A DNA stretch of 38,038 bases from Candidatus Thalassarchaeaceae archaeon. Lineage in GTDB: Archaea > Thermoplasmatota > Poseidoniia > Poseidoniales > Thalassarchaeaceae. The notes beneath the pieces were generated by a model. It was not told the origin of the DNA. It saw nothing but the letters and a program-made list of their open reading frames with translations, and searched no databases. This document shows positions 8,495 to 16,320 of this stretch, piece after piece. The position numbers and the translations under genes are program-made. The stretch lies in assembly GCA_029250605.1 (NCBI GenBank), contig JAQXEZ010000015.1:1-38038 (forward strand). The letters are read 5' to 3'. The first letter of the stretch is position 1. Each line of letters opens with the position of its first letter.

Positions 8495-10225
8495 TCAATC
8501 CTCAGGCTCGATTTCTTCAGCCACAGTCAGGAACTCCTCGATGTTGATCAATCCGTCCTCGTCCTCGTCACCCCAGTGGAATAGGTCTCGGATTAATCGA
8601 TTCTTCCTGTGCTTGCGACCACCCGGTATCACTATCGCATCGTCGGGAATGTTCGGACCACCACTGACAATGTATCCGAGGGCCTTTAACGCGCTGATGA
8701 ACTCATCCAGGTTCAGATTTCCAGTGCCTTCTGTGTCAGCGGCATGGAATGCTGCATGAACCCGACGCTTCTCGACCTCGTCAGGATCCGTCAGCATCTT
8801 CTTTGTGGTTTCCCAGGGGGTAATCTCGTCCACTACCCTATCCTTCCCATAACTCCTGAAGATAATGGTCCCCAGGATGATCGCTACAATTGCCCCGATG
8901 AGGGACTTAGTCCCCATGAAGTACAGTAGGGCACCTCCTCCAAATATCCCGAACAACTGGATTAGAGGATATAGGAGCCATGGAGTCTTCCATTCCGGAT
9001 GGTACCAGGCATGTGATTCGGAGGAACTACGAAGAACAATCACGCAGGCATTGATTAGCATGAATGCCATAATCTGGAATCCAGAAGCTAGTTCGGCCAC
9101 ATCATGAACTGGTAGGAATATGATTGCCAGGCCCATCGCTATTCCTGTTCCGACAATGGCCCAATGCGGAGTCCCATACTTTCCATGGACATTCTCTAGG
9201 AATTGTGGCAGCAGCTTGTCCCTAGCCATAGCAAAGGGGAAACGCGAAGACGCCAGAATCCCTGCGAGCGCCATCGATGTCATCGTCACAACAGCCAGAA
9301 CAGCAGCGATTGCCCCAACGGTTCCCCCGCCCACTGCCTCAGCGAAGATGTACACCGGGTCCTCGCTAGCACCGTGATCCCCATGCATGTACTCCGATGG
9401 ATCTACAGCGGCAGCCATGACCATGGTCACGGTCACATAGAGTAGACAACTGAAAAGTAGCGACAGAAGTATCCCGTACGGCATGTTCCTCTCCGGATTC
9501 TTGATCTCGCCACCCACTGCTGCAATCTTAGTAACCCCGGCATAGGACACGAAAACAAATGCAGAGGTGGACGCGACGTCATCCCAACCGCCGAAGGCTT
9601 CCCGCGACGTCACTCCATTCCAATCTAAATCCTGGGTCACTACGGCATATGCGCATAGGGAAAGCAGGTAGAATGTCGAGAACATTACAATCGGGGTCTG
9701 GATCTTCTTGATTCTCTTGACCCCAAGGATGTTGATGGCAACAATAATGGCTAGTAGTGCCAATGAGGCTGTCTCGAGGTTGATGTCAATTCCGATTAGG
9801 TCCTCAATGACCCAGAGATAGGCCTTGAATCCAATCAATGCGAAGGCAGACTTCAGCATGAAGTTGGCCCACAGACCAAGGCCCGCTATTGTCCCAACTA
9901 GGGGTCCGAAAGTCCTCTCGACATACACGTACGAGCCTCCTGAAGAAGGCATAGCTGTGGAAAGCTCTGACTTAGATATTGCACCCGGGAGGACCAATAG
10001 TGCTGCAATCAGATATGCAAGCCAGACCCCTCCTACAGGATGGGTCCCTCCCCCCATCTCTAGCATGGCTAGAGCGGGAAGTACGAACAAACCAGAACCA
10101 ATCATTGCTGATAGGGAGATTATCACGACTGAGAAAAGCCCCAATTTCCTCTCCAGAGTATCGGAGACAGCCTCTATGGGGGTCAGAACGATGCCCACCA
10201 GGTCCTTTGGACCGTAATTCCGCAT
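8495..10225 (-). CDS. APC-superfamily amino-acid permease with C-terminal EF-hand pair
   Basis: This is a secondary amino-acid transporter in the cell membrane. Residues about 30-465 hold roughly 12 hydrophobic segments, with the APC signature SAMIGSGLFVLP in the first helix, and SYAGVTKIAAVGGEIKNPER in the middle. The protein then continues about 110 residues into a soluble tail with two EF-hand loops. One is at 497-508 (DTEGTGNLNLDE) and one at 553-564 (DEDEDGLINIEE); the second is fully canonical (DxDxDG, Ile at 8, Glu at 12). Family members without such a tail are about 430-480 residues. The EF-hands could let Ca2+ gate transport from the cytoplasmic side; this is inference. The substrate is not predictable. 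ATG 10225 is divergent from the FKBP gene. Confidence 0.88.
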   Translation of the reverse strand: MRNYGPKDLVGIVLTPIEAVSDTLERKLGLFSVVIISLSAMIGSGLFVLPALAMLEMGGGTHPVGGVWLAYLIAALLVLPGAISKSELSTAMPSSGGSYVYVERTFGPLVGTIAGLGLWANFMLKSAFALIGFKAYLWVIEDLIGIDINLETASLALLAIIVAINILGVKRIKKIQTPIVMFSTFYLLSLCAYAVVTQDLDWNGVTSREAFGGWDDVASTSAFVFVSYAGVTKIAAVGGEIKNPERNMPYGILLSLLFSCLLYVTVTMVMAAAVDPSEYMHGDHGASEDPVYIFAEAVGGGTVGAIAAVLAVVTMTSMALAGILASSRFPFAMARDKLLPQFLENVHGKYGTPHWAIVGTGIAMGLAIIFLPVHDVAELASGFQIMAFMLINACVIVLRSSSESHAWYHPEWKTPWLLYPLIQLFGIFGGGALLYFMGTKSLIGAIVAIILGTIIFRSYGKDRVVDEITPWETTKKMLTDPDEVEKRRVHAAFHAADTEGTGNLNLDEFISALKALGYIVSGGPNIPDDAIVIPGGRKHRKNRLIRDLFHWGDEDEDGLINIEEFLTVAEEIEPED

Positions 10226-10304
10226 GCTTTACCGGCCTAACACACCCCAGTTGAAGGTTCTCCTCACCCAACAGGTTAGATACTGCCCCCTCTGGCCCTC
10301 GCCC

Positions 10305-10793
10305 ATGAGCGATACAGTAGAGCAGGACACAGTAGCATCGGTGCATTACACCGGGACATTCGTAGATGGGGACCAATTCGATAGCAGCGAGGGCAAGGAT
10401 CCATTGGTTTTCCTAGTCGGCCACGGACAGATGATCCCTGGATTCGAGCAGGAGGTCCTCGGAGCAAAGGTGGGGGAGAAAAGGGAGTTCACGCTTACAC
10501 CCGATCGAGCCTATGGTGAGAGGGACGACGACGCCATCCAGAAGATAGAGAAGAGCCAGTTCCCAGAGGGGATGGAGCTGGAAGTAGGCATGGTCGTAGG
10601 TGCACATAGCGACCAAGGCCCAATTCAATTCACAATCACCGAGATCGATGGCGACGTAGTTTCGGCAGACTTCAACCACCAGATGGCTGGCAAGACGCTC
10701 CGCTTCGAGGTCGAGGTAGTCGAGGTCAGGGCCGCCTCCGAGGAGGAACTGGCACATGGGCACGTCCATGGGCCAGGTGGGCATCACCACTAG
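10305..10793 (+). CDS. FKBP-type peptidyl-prolyl isomerase, SlyD-like
   Basis: This 162-residue prolyl cis-trans isomerase and chaperone has the FKBP domain start (VASVHYTGTFVDGDQFDSS), then FLVGHGQMIPGFEQEVLG, as in SlyD and archaeal FKBPs. An IF (insert-in-flap) domain follows at about residues 70-120, and the protein returns to FNHQMAGKTLRFEVEVVEV. The C-terminal tail is histidine-rich (HGHVHGPGGHHH), like the nickel-binding tail of SlyD, so metal binding is plausible. There is no signal peptide, so it is cytoplasmic. ATG 10305 begins right at the domain and is preferred over the upstream in-frame ATG 10224. A weak TTAGATA element about 27 bases upstream could be its TATA box. Confidence 0.92.
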   Translation: MSDTVEQDTVASVHYTGTFVDGDQFDSSEGKDPLVFLVGHGQMIPGFEQEVLGAKVGEKREFTLTPDRAYGERDDDAIQKIEKSQFPEGMELEVGMVVGAHSDQGPIQFTITEIDGDVVSADFNHQMAGKTLRFEVEVVEVRAASEEELAHGHVHGPGGHHH

Positions 10794-10836
10794 CCCATTC
10801 AGAAGAGTTATCTCCCTCTCCAATAATCCATACAGG

Positions 10837-11859
10837 ATGAGGAAGCAGGCACCGTTGGTGGTGGCCTTGATGGTCATGGCCTCAATAGCGGGTTGCTTTG
10901 GCACAGGCTCCGAAGATGGGCCGGCAGGGGCAGAATCCGAGAAGGACCCCCTCCGGATCAATCACATTCAGATGAAGGGAACCCACAACTCATATCATGT
11001 CGAGCCCCTTATCTCACCTACAAGGGAGTACATGTACACTCACCAAAACCTTGACTTCCAAGCCTCTCATCAAGGAGTCAGGCAATTCGAGATTGATGTC
11101 TGGTGGGATGTCAGGGAAGGCCTCAGGGTCTACCACAACCAGTACGATTCCGGCACCACTTGCCCCACTTTCGAGAACTGTCTCTCAACCCTTCTAAGTT
11201 GGTCCAACGAGAACCCACTACACCACCCGATATTCATCTGGATAGAACCCAAGGACTGGCCTGAGCAAGCCACTGAAGTCACGACCACTCTGGAACTATC
11301 TGGACTCTTGGAGGACATCGAGCAGGAGATAACTCAGTTCTGGCCATTGAACAAGACGATTACGCCGGATGACGTCAGAGGGGAAAGCCCTTCTCTGAAG
11401 GAGGGGATAGCTGCCAAAGGCTGGCCACTCCTGGAAGATAGCAGGGGCAAGGCCATCTTCGTCCTACTAGCACGTGGGGAGTCTAGGGATCTGTATGTGC
11501 AGACACATCCTGGGCTAGTCGGCGCTCGTATGTTCACCCTGTCAGACGAGGACAGCAACGAGGCCGTCATCTTCTCCCTAGCTGACCCTATAGGAAGTGG
11601 CGAGGAGATTTCTCGTCTGGTTAGCGAGGGATACATCGTACGTAGTCGGGCTGACAGCGGAGGCGAGGAGGCCGACAACAACGACACGACCAGGCTCGAC
11701 GCCGCTCTCGCGGCAGGGGCTCACAGCATTTCCACCGATTACCCCGCACAGGTTGATGGTTTGGAATACTGGGTCGAAATACCCGAAGGAACCCCAAGCA
11801 GATGCAACCCCGTCTCATCACCAGAATGGTGCGCTTCAGAAGACATAGAGGACCAGTAG
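10837..11859 (+). CDS. Lipoprotein resembling Ca2+-dependent phosphatidylinositol-specific phospholipase C
   Basis: This 340-residue secreted protein starts with a hydrophobic signal and a lipobox (SIAGC, Cys20), so it is probably lipid-anchored on the outer face of the membrane. The rest resembles the PI-PLC-C1-like branch of the TIM-barrel phosphodiesterases. KGTHNSYH has His50 and His54, QFEIDVWWD follows, and VYHNQYDSGTTCP has His100; two histidines act as acid and base in PI-PLC. The segment ISTDYPAQV near the end fits the last barrel strand. ATG 10837 is chosen because it opens the signal peptide; earlier in-frame sequence overlaps the FKBP gene. Archaeal membranes contain archaetidylinositol, a possible substrate, but glycerophosphodiesters from other organisms are equally possible. 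The substrate is not shown by the sequence. Confidence 0.75.
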   Translation: MRKQAPLVVALMVMASIAGCFGTGSEDGPAGAESEKDPLRINHIQMKGTHNSYHVEPLISPTREYMYTHQNLDFQASHQGVRQFEIDVWWDVREGLRVYHNQYDSGTTCPTFENCLSTLLSWSNENPLHHPIFIWIEPKDWPEQATEVTTTLELSGLLEDIEQEITQFWPLNKTITPDDVRGESPSLKEGIAAKGWPLLEDSRGKAIFVLLARGESRDLYVQTHPGLVGARMFTLSDEDSNEAVIFSLADPIGSGEEISRLVSEGYIVRSRADSGGEEADNNDTTRLDAALAAGAHSISTDYPAQVDGLEYWVEIPEGTPSRCNPVSSPEWCASEDIEDQ

Positions 11860-11868
11860 TTGCCGTAA

Positions 11869-12519
11869 TCACGCCTTCGCGACGACCTTCAGCTCGATCG
11901 CAATCGAAGTCGGCAGCGCATCTACTGCCACCGTGGTCCTCGCAGGAAGTGTTTCCGAGAAGTACTCGGCATACACCTCGTTGTATCCAGTGAAGTCACG
12001 CTCCATGTCAATCAGGAAGACGAGGACATCTATCACGCTCTCCAGTCCCGATCCGTACTCCTCTAGGATGACTCGGATGTTGTTAATCACCGCGTGAGTC
12101 TGTGCCTTGATGTCGTAATCCAGGGGGTTCCCGGACTCGTCCTTGATCGGTCCGCCTGGGATTTCGTTTGTTTCGGGCTGACGCGGCCCCATTCCGCTGA
12201 CGAAGATCAGGTCTCCAACCCTTTGCAGATGCGGATATGCGCCTACTGCAGAAGGACCTCCATCCGCGATGAAGGGCCCGTCCTCGCTGGTCAGCTTTCC
12301 TGCCGCCTTGCTGCCAACAACAGCGCCCACCACTCCTCCAACTGGTCCACCGACTGCTACTCCTGCTGCTGCCCCTATGGCGCGACCAGCGGACTTGGCC
12401 AATGACCCCCCCATCTCTTCGTAAATCTTCTCGACTGCTTCAGACGGTGCTGCGATGATGCCTTCGACCATGCTCGCCCTCTTCTCCTCGGGCGTCATCT
12501 CATCTTCATCTGACATCAT
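11869..12519 (-). CDS. RidA/YjgF-family protein with N-terminal glycine-zipper segment
   Basis: Residues about 95-216 are a RidA-family domain (imine/enamine deaminase fold). DLIFVSGMGP, the central helix THAVINNIRVILEEYG and LPARTTVAVDALP with the conserved substrate-carboxylate Arg are visible. In front is an unusual stretch of about 90 residues. It has an acidic start (MMSDEDEMTPEEKR), an amphipathic part, and then GRAIGAAAGVAVGGPVGG, a glycine zipper like those of membrane-inserting peptides. The ATG at 12519 overlaps the stop of the upstream dioxygenase gene (ATGA), so translation is coupled. It is the last gene of the dioxygenase operon. In known aminophenol meta-cleavage pathways a RidA-family enzyme deaminates 2-aminomuconate, which fits here but is inference. 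Confidence 0.85.
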   Translation of the reverse strand: MMSDEDEMTPEEKRASMVEGIIAAPSEAVEKIYEEMGGSLAKSAGRAIGAAAGVAVGGPVGGVVGAVVGSKAAGKLTSEDGPFIADGGPSAVGAYPHLQRVGDLIFVSGMGPRQPETNEIPGGPIKDESGNPLDYDIKAQTHAVINNIRVILEEYGSGLESVIDVLVFLIDMERDFTGYNEVYAEYFSETLPARTTVAVDALPTSIAIELKVVAKA

Positions 12520-13439
12520 AGGGCCCCCCTGTCCAAGACTCCGCGATCCCCATGGTAGTGCTCGACATCGTCTTCGTCGAATTCCTTGTCGCCCACTGAT
12601 CCGGATGCTGGCGTCAACAACACAACGGCTCCCCCGGAGCCATGGAGGGCCTCGTAAGCCAGGACCTCGCCAGTGTAGTTGTTGTGTTGCCCCATGGTGG
12701 CCGACATCCACCAAGCCGGCTTGTAAGCAACAACCTTCTGCACGCGTATCTGCCCGTGAATCTCCCTCGAGAGCTGACTGAGGTCCTCCAATCTGCCATC
12801 ATCGAAGAACTCCAGAATCTTCCGATTCCACTCGTCGTCCTTGGCCGAGTGAATCCTGTCTTCCGTGGGGTCGATGTGCTCAGTGAACATCCTGTTGGAG
12901 AGGCTCGATACCACAACGACAACGGCTTTCTTGCCCTGCTCTTGAATCGCATCACGAGCAGACTTGCCTAGCACGATGGTCTCGGCCCGGTTCGCATACA
13001 TGTTGCTGGAAACGATGCATGCGGGAATGCGGTTTTCTGGGTTCAGGAGCTTGAGGGCTACGACAGAACCAGTGTCAATTGGAAAACCATCGTATGCCAC
13101 TGTTCTGGATTGAAGTCCCCTGGATTCGGCAGCATCCCTGAATGCCTCTGCGAACTCAACGTCCATCCTAAACTTGTATGGCATGCTGCCTAGGAAGTGG
13201 AAGTCATCGTCCACGTGAACCCACTCGGGTTCGGGATGCGCCTGAATCTGATGTCCGATTATGCTTGGCCAGGTCGTAGAGTACACCAGAATGAGGTCCG
13301 CCTCGCTCTCCTCAATTCTTTTCCTGCAAGTCTCGTATGCATCCCTAAGCTTACCGTAGCCATCACTGGCTTCCGGTGAGAGGAGAGGCTGTGGATGAGG
13401 GGGGCAATAGACCCCGAATAGAATATCTGGACCAGTCAA
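12516..13439 (-). CDS. LigB-type extradiol dioxygenase, non-catalytic (alpha-like) subunit
   Basis: This 307-residue protein is a paralogue of its upstream neighbour and of the alpha subunit of 2-aminophenol 1,6-dioxygenase. It keeps the N-terminal CPPHPQP turn. However, the second metal-ligand position reads YSTTWPS (no His) and the catalytic-acid position reads SSLSNRMF (Asn for His), so it is unlikely to bind iron itself. It probably forms the structural partner in an alpha2beta2 enzyme. The start is TTG 13439, supported by GAGGTG five bases upstream that overlaps the end of the preceding gene; no nearer ATG exists before the conserved domain. It lies 9 bp after the catalytic subunit and overlaps ridA by 4 bp. 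Confidence 0.83.
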   Translation of the reverse strand: MTGPDILFGVYCPPHPQPLLSPEASDGYGKLRDAYETCRKRIEESEADLILVYSTTWPSIIGHQIQAHPEPEWVHVDDDFHFLGSMPYKFRMDVEFAEAFRDAAESRGLQSRTVAYDGFPIDTGSVVALKLLNPENRIPACIVSSNMYANRAETIVLGKSARDAIQEQGKKAVVVVVSSLSNRMFTEHIDPTEDRIHSAKDDEWNRKILEFFDDGRLEDLSQLSREIHGQIRVQKVVAYKPAWWMSATMGQHNNYTGEVLAYEALHGSGGAVVLLTPASGSVGDKEFDEDDVEHYHGDRGVLDRGAL

Positions 13440-13444
13440 TAAAA

Positions 13445-13450
13445 CACCTC
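13445..13450 (-). promoter_or_regulatory. Ribosome binding site deciding a TTG start
   Basis: The minus strand reads GAGGTG, then five bases, then TTG at 13439. This strong Shine-Dalgarno lies over the stop codon of the upstream dioxygenase gene, which indicates coupled translation and identifies TTG as the start. Confidence 0.6.
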
Positions 13451-14354
13451 AGAGCACTATCTCGCGCGTGGCTTCCATGGGATCCCATGCGGCGATCAGG
13501 TTCCCAGTCCCGATCACCGATTGGTATCCGTAAATCTCCGCTGGATAGTTCGGATAACCCATTGCAGCCATCATCCACGTCAGACCCCCGGCCTCGGTCT
13601 CCGCGATTGTCTGCTCCGTGAATTCAGGCATTATGTCGATTACTTCCCTCATCTTCCCCCCTCTCATCAGATCCACGAGCTTCATGTCCCAGACATATTG
13701 GCTGTGATTGTATATGTGCTCCCGACTCATGTCTTCGGGCAATGGCGACTCAGACACGAAGTGCCGATGTGAAAGGCTGTGGCTGCTGATTAGAACCACC
13801 TTCTTCCCACTCTCTTCAATTGCCTTCGCACATGCTTCCCCCAAAGCACTGGCTTGTTCGTTCATCACCTCGGGAGAGTAGTAGTGAGCGTTTCTGTTGC
13901 TGCTGATAGTGACGAGTGGCTTGTCCCAGTCGGGATTCAGCATGTGGCACGATGTGATAGTGCCGTAGTCAATTCTGAAGTCGGGATTCCGCATCATCTT
14001 GGTGATGATGCCCGATTCACCCGCGATCTCGCACATCTTCTCTGCCAAATCAACATCGACTGATATGTCATAGTTGAATCGGAAGATGTTAGGGAAAACC
14101 GGGTCTACAGATTTAGACTTGAATTCTGGCAGCCCTAGGAAATGCGTCCCAATGTAAGTCTGCCAATGGGGTGTGAAGATTACCATTGCATCGTAGTCAA
14201 TCGTTTTCAGTTTCCTCGCCAGTCTGTTGTAACCCCATCTCAGAGTCTCCCATCCTCCTTCGGAGAAAGCCTCGTTCTGTTCCGGATTCTCGGCATACAC
14301 GACATGCGGCGGGTGCGGTGCGAGGCAACCAAGCACAATCTCTCCCTTCGCCAT
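13449..14354 (-). CDS. LigB-type extradiol dioxygenase, catalytic (beta-like) subunit, similar to 2-aminophenol 1,6-dioxygenase
   Basis: This 301-residue enzyme should open an aromatic ring next to a hydroxyl (or between hydroxyl and amino) using Fe(II) and O2. Class III extradiol features are visible. LAPHPPHVVY gives His14 and IFTPHWQ gives His63 as metal ligands, Glu252 or Glu254 in AETEAGGLTWM is the third ligand, and SLSHRHF gives His196 as the catalytic acid. Spacing closely follows the beta subunit of 2-aminophenol 1,6-dioxygenase (His13, His62, Glu251, His195 as I recall them). ATG 14354 starts directly at the domain with no Shine-Dalgarno. It is the first gene of the operon that continues with the alpha-like subunit and a RidA protein. 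The real substrate (aminophenol, catechol-like, or other) is not shown. Confidence 0.85.
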   Translation of the reverse strand: MAKGEIVLGCLAPHPPHVVYAENPEQNEAFSEGGWETLRWGYNRLARKLKTIDYDAMVIFTPHWQTYIGTHFLGLPEFKSKSVDPVFPNIFRFNYDISVDVDLAEKMCEIAGESGIITKMMRNPDFRIDYGTITSCHMLNPDWDKPLVTISSNRNAHYYSPEVMNEQASALGEACAKAIEESGKKVVLISSHSLSHRHFVSESPLPEDMSREHIYNHSQYVWDMKLVDLMRGGKMREVIDIMPEFTEQTIAETEAGGLTWMMAAMGYPNYPAEIYGYQSVIGTGNLIAAWDPMEATREIVL

Positions 14355-14436
14355 GATACTGCGAGGTCGTGAAATCCAAAGAAAACCTTCCGGCTCGTCC
14401 AGTAGACTTCATGGGGGGTCTTGGAGACGTCTCTCC

Positions 14437-14844
14437 ATGAAGTGGGACGAGCCCCCTCTATGGCCAGTAGTAGTCCCAAGCCTAGTCGGATTTTTCGCCG
14501 CTTGGACCCCTCACCTATTCGACTGGGTCCCAAGGCTGTGGGGCTGGGTCCTACCATCTCCGTTCCTTGGCCTAGTTTTGCTAAGTCCGTTGCTGTATTT
14601 CTCCCCTAAGCCAGCGGGTGGCAGGATTGAGTTGGTCATCGGGGCAAATGTCGCAATGCTCCTAGCCATAATCCCACAGGTCTTCTTCTTCGTCTGGTTC
14701 ATCGTTGTGATTCTTTCCTGGATCTTCCAGTCGATGTACGTATGGAGGCACAACTATCCGCCTTTCAGAATCGGAACTTGGATAGGGATGGGGGCAGTGT
14801 CCGGGCTATTCATTGGCGATCTTTTCGCTCACTTCGTCCTCTGA
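14437..14844 (+). CDS. Small membrane protein, unknown function
   Basis: I do not recognise this 135-residue protein. It has four hydrophobic segments (about residues 8-24, 36-54, 66-98 as a long or double segment, and 113-131) joined by short loops. Trp and Pro are frequent, and there is no conserved catalytic motif. ATG 14437 (MKWDEPPLW) is chosen; the frame is open from 14353, but the extension is arginine- and serine-rich and overlaps the dioxygenase promoter region. Its end overlaps the convergent PAP2 gene by 39 bp. It could be a lineage-specific protein. Confidence 0.55.
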   Translation: MKWDEPPLWPVVVPSLVGFFAAWTPHLFDWVPRLWGWVLPSPFLGLVLLSPLLYFSPKPAGGRIELVIGANVAMLLAIIPQVFFFVWFIVVILSWIFQSMYVWRHNYPPFRIGTWIGMGAVSGLFIGDLFAHFVL

Positions 14845-16215
14845 GAAATACAGCCCACCGATAACCAAGCCAGTAATTGCGAAGGCAGGAATGGAGAAGA
14901 TTACGGCAGACCACAGCAGGCTTCCGTCCACGTACTCGATGGTGATCCTGACCTCGCCGACCCCCGAACCCTCTTGATTGGTGACCAAAACGAAATGCCC
15001 GTCATAAACCGAAGGCGTCTCAACCTGATGGTTCAGTGAATCGCCAGGTTCTAGCAAGCGAACGTCATCAACAGATAGAGACTCCCATTCTATCACGCCA
15101 CCCTTGGCGTGCCCCTCTACCGCGTCCCGGTGGATAATGAGGACCTCCACGGCCTCATCCCCCACGTTCCTGATCTCCACATCTGCTGGGTGCCAGAGGC
15201 TGTGGACCTCGATGACATCGAGATTCACATCCCCCGGCCCTACCCTCATTGTCGGCGCATCCTCATCCGTCCCCGGGCCATCGACTACCACTGTGAGTAG
15301 GATGAATGCGCCAATTAGGGAGAATGCTACCGAGGTGTATGCCACCTTCCTAGCAGGAATCAGGGATGTCAACCCATTTTCTCTCAGGGACCTGAGTTTG
15401 GGTTGCATATTGTGTGCGAAAAGAGCACAGACTACCGCTAGCATCGCTCCGGGAACTACGTCGGAAATCCAATGGATTCCTAGGTACTGGATGCTGAATA
15501 GGTAGATTGGGACGTTAGCCGCCACGAACAGGTCGAACTCCCTATGTCGCCACTCCCTCATCTCGATCCCGAGTCCCTTAACATGCAGTCTGTTGATTGC
15601 TAGTAGACCAAGTGGGATTCCCATATGCAGGCTGGGGAAACCGTTGTCCAATGGGTCAGCTTCAGTGAAGAAGAACAGGTTCCATGATCTGTGGTACATC
15701 AGGGCATCCATCCCCGGAAGGAATGAGGAGGTCACTTCGATATTGAAGAAAAGATATAGAGGAACTGCGAGAACGTAGGCTACGAAGTAGTTCAATACCG
15801 CCTTATCGGCCATAACCTCGTCTCTGCAGAGGATATAGTACATCGGACTGAACCAGATTAGGAATAGGTAGACGAAGAGGTAGTGGAAAGAAAGAACATC
15901 ACTCAGCACCTCATTTCTGAATGTCTCTTGCACCCAGAGCGTGAACCCGCCTTCGAGCCCATGGACATAGTGGGTGAATCCCCCGACTCTGGGCTTGATC
16001 GCCTCATTGTGTTGATCGATGAATGCCTTGAACCCATACATCACAACGAAAATCGAAATGTGCCACTTGTACCCCTTCTCCTTGATTTCCTCGAATAGTT
16101 CAGAGAGTGGAACCCTCATCCCCGGCTCGTCCCTTGTAAGCAGTCTTTGCAGTGGAATTGTCATCAGGAAGATTACTCCCATCACCGTTTCGGAGGGTCC
16201 GAACGGCCATTCCAT
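14806..16215 (-). CDS. PAP2-superfamily membrane phosphatase-like protein with C-terminal extracytoplasmic domain
   Basis: This roughly 469-residue membrane protein resembles the PAP2_3 (inositol phosphorylceramide synthase-like) branch of lipid phosphatases. About six membrane segments in the first two thirds carry motif 2 (GFPSLHMG, with the PSxH His) and motif 3 (YLGIHWISDVVPG, the nucleophile-type His and Asp). The Arg usual in motif 3 (SRxxxxxH) is Ile here (SIQYLGIH), and the first motif (KxxxxxxRP) is not evident. After a further helix comes an extracytoplasmic beta-rich domain of about 130 residues, then a final membrane helix and a short acidic tail. ATG 16215 (MEWPFGPSE) is preferred; TTG 16236 is possible. 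It probably acts on phosphorylated isoprenoid or lipid head groups, or transfers phospho-groups; this is inference. Confidence 0.72.
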   Translation of the reverse strand: MEWPFGPSETVMGVIFLMTIPLQRLLTRDEPGMRVPLSELFEEIKEKGYKWHISIFVVMYGFKAFIDQHNEAIKPRVGGFTHYVHGLEGGFTLWVQETFRNEVLSDVLSFHYLFVYLFLIWFSPMYYILCRDEVMADKAVLNYFVAYVLAVPLYLFFNIEVTSSFLPGMDALMYHRSWNLFFFTEADPLDNGFPSLHMGIPLGLLAINRLHVKGLGIEMREWRHREFDLFVAANVPIYLFSIQYLGIHWISDVVPGAMLAVVCALFAHNMQPKLRSLRENGLTSLIPARKVAYTSVAFSLIGAFILLTVVVDGPGTDEDAPTMRVGPGDVNLDVIEVHSLWHPADVEIRNVGDEAVEVLIIHRDAVEGHAKGGVIEWESLSVDDVRLLEPGDSLNHQVETPSVYDGHFVLVTNQEGSGVGEVRITIEYVDGSLLWSAVIFSIPAFAITGLVIGGLYFSEDEVSEKIANE

Positions 16216-16320
16216 GGCTGTACCGATAATCCCCAAGTCATGAAAGTTACACTGTTGAGTCTTCCCACCCCAAGGTTCGGGCTCCCCAACCCATAAGTCG
16301 TGTTACTTCGGGCGAATTCT

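Noticed and set aside
12614-12971. Two overlapping frames of about 110 residues inside the dioxygenase alpha-like gene
   Set aside because: They lie fully inside a gene with clear homology and have shadow-like composition.
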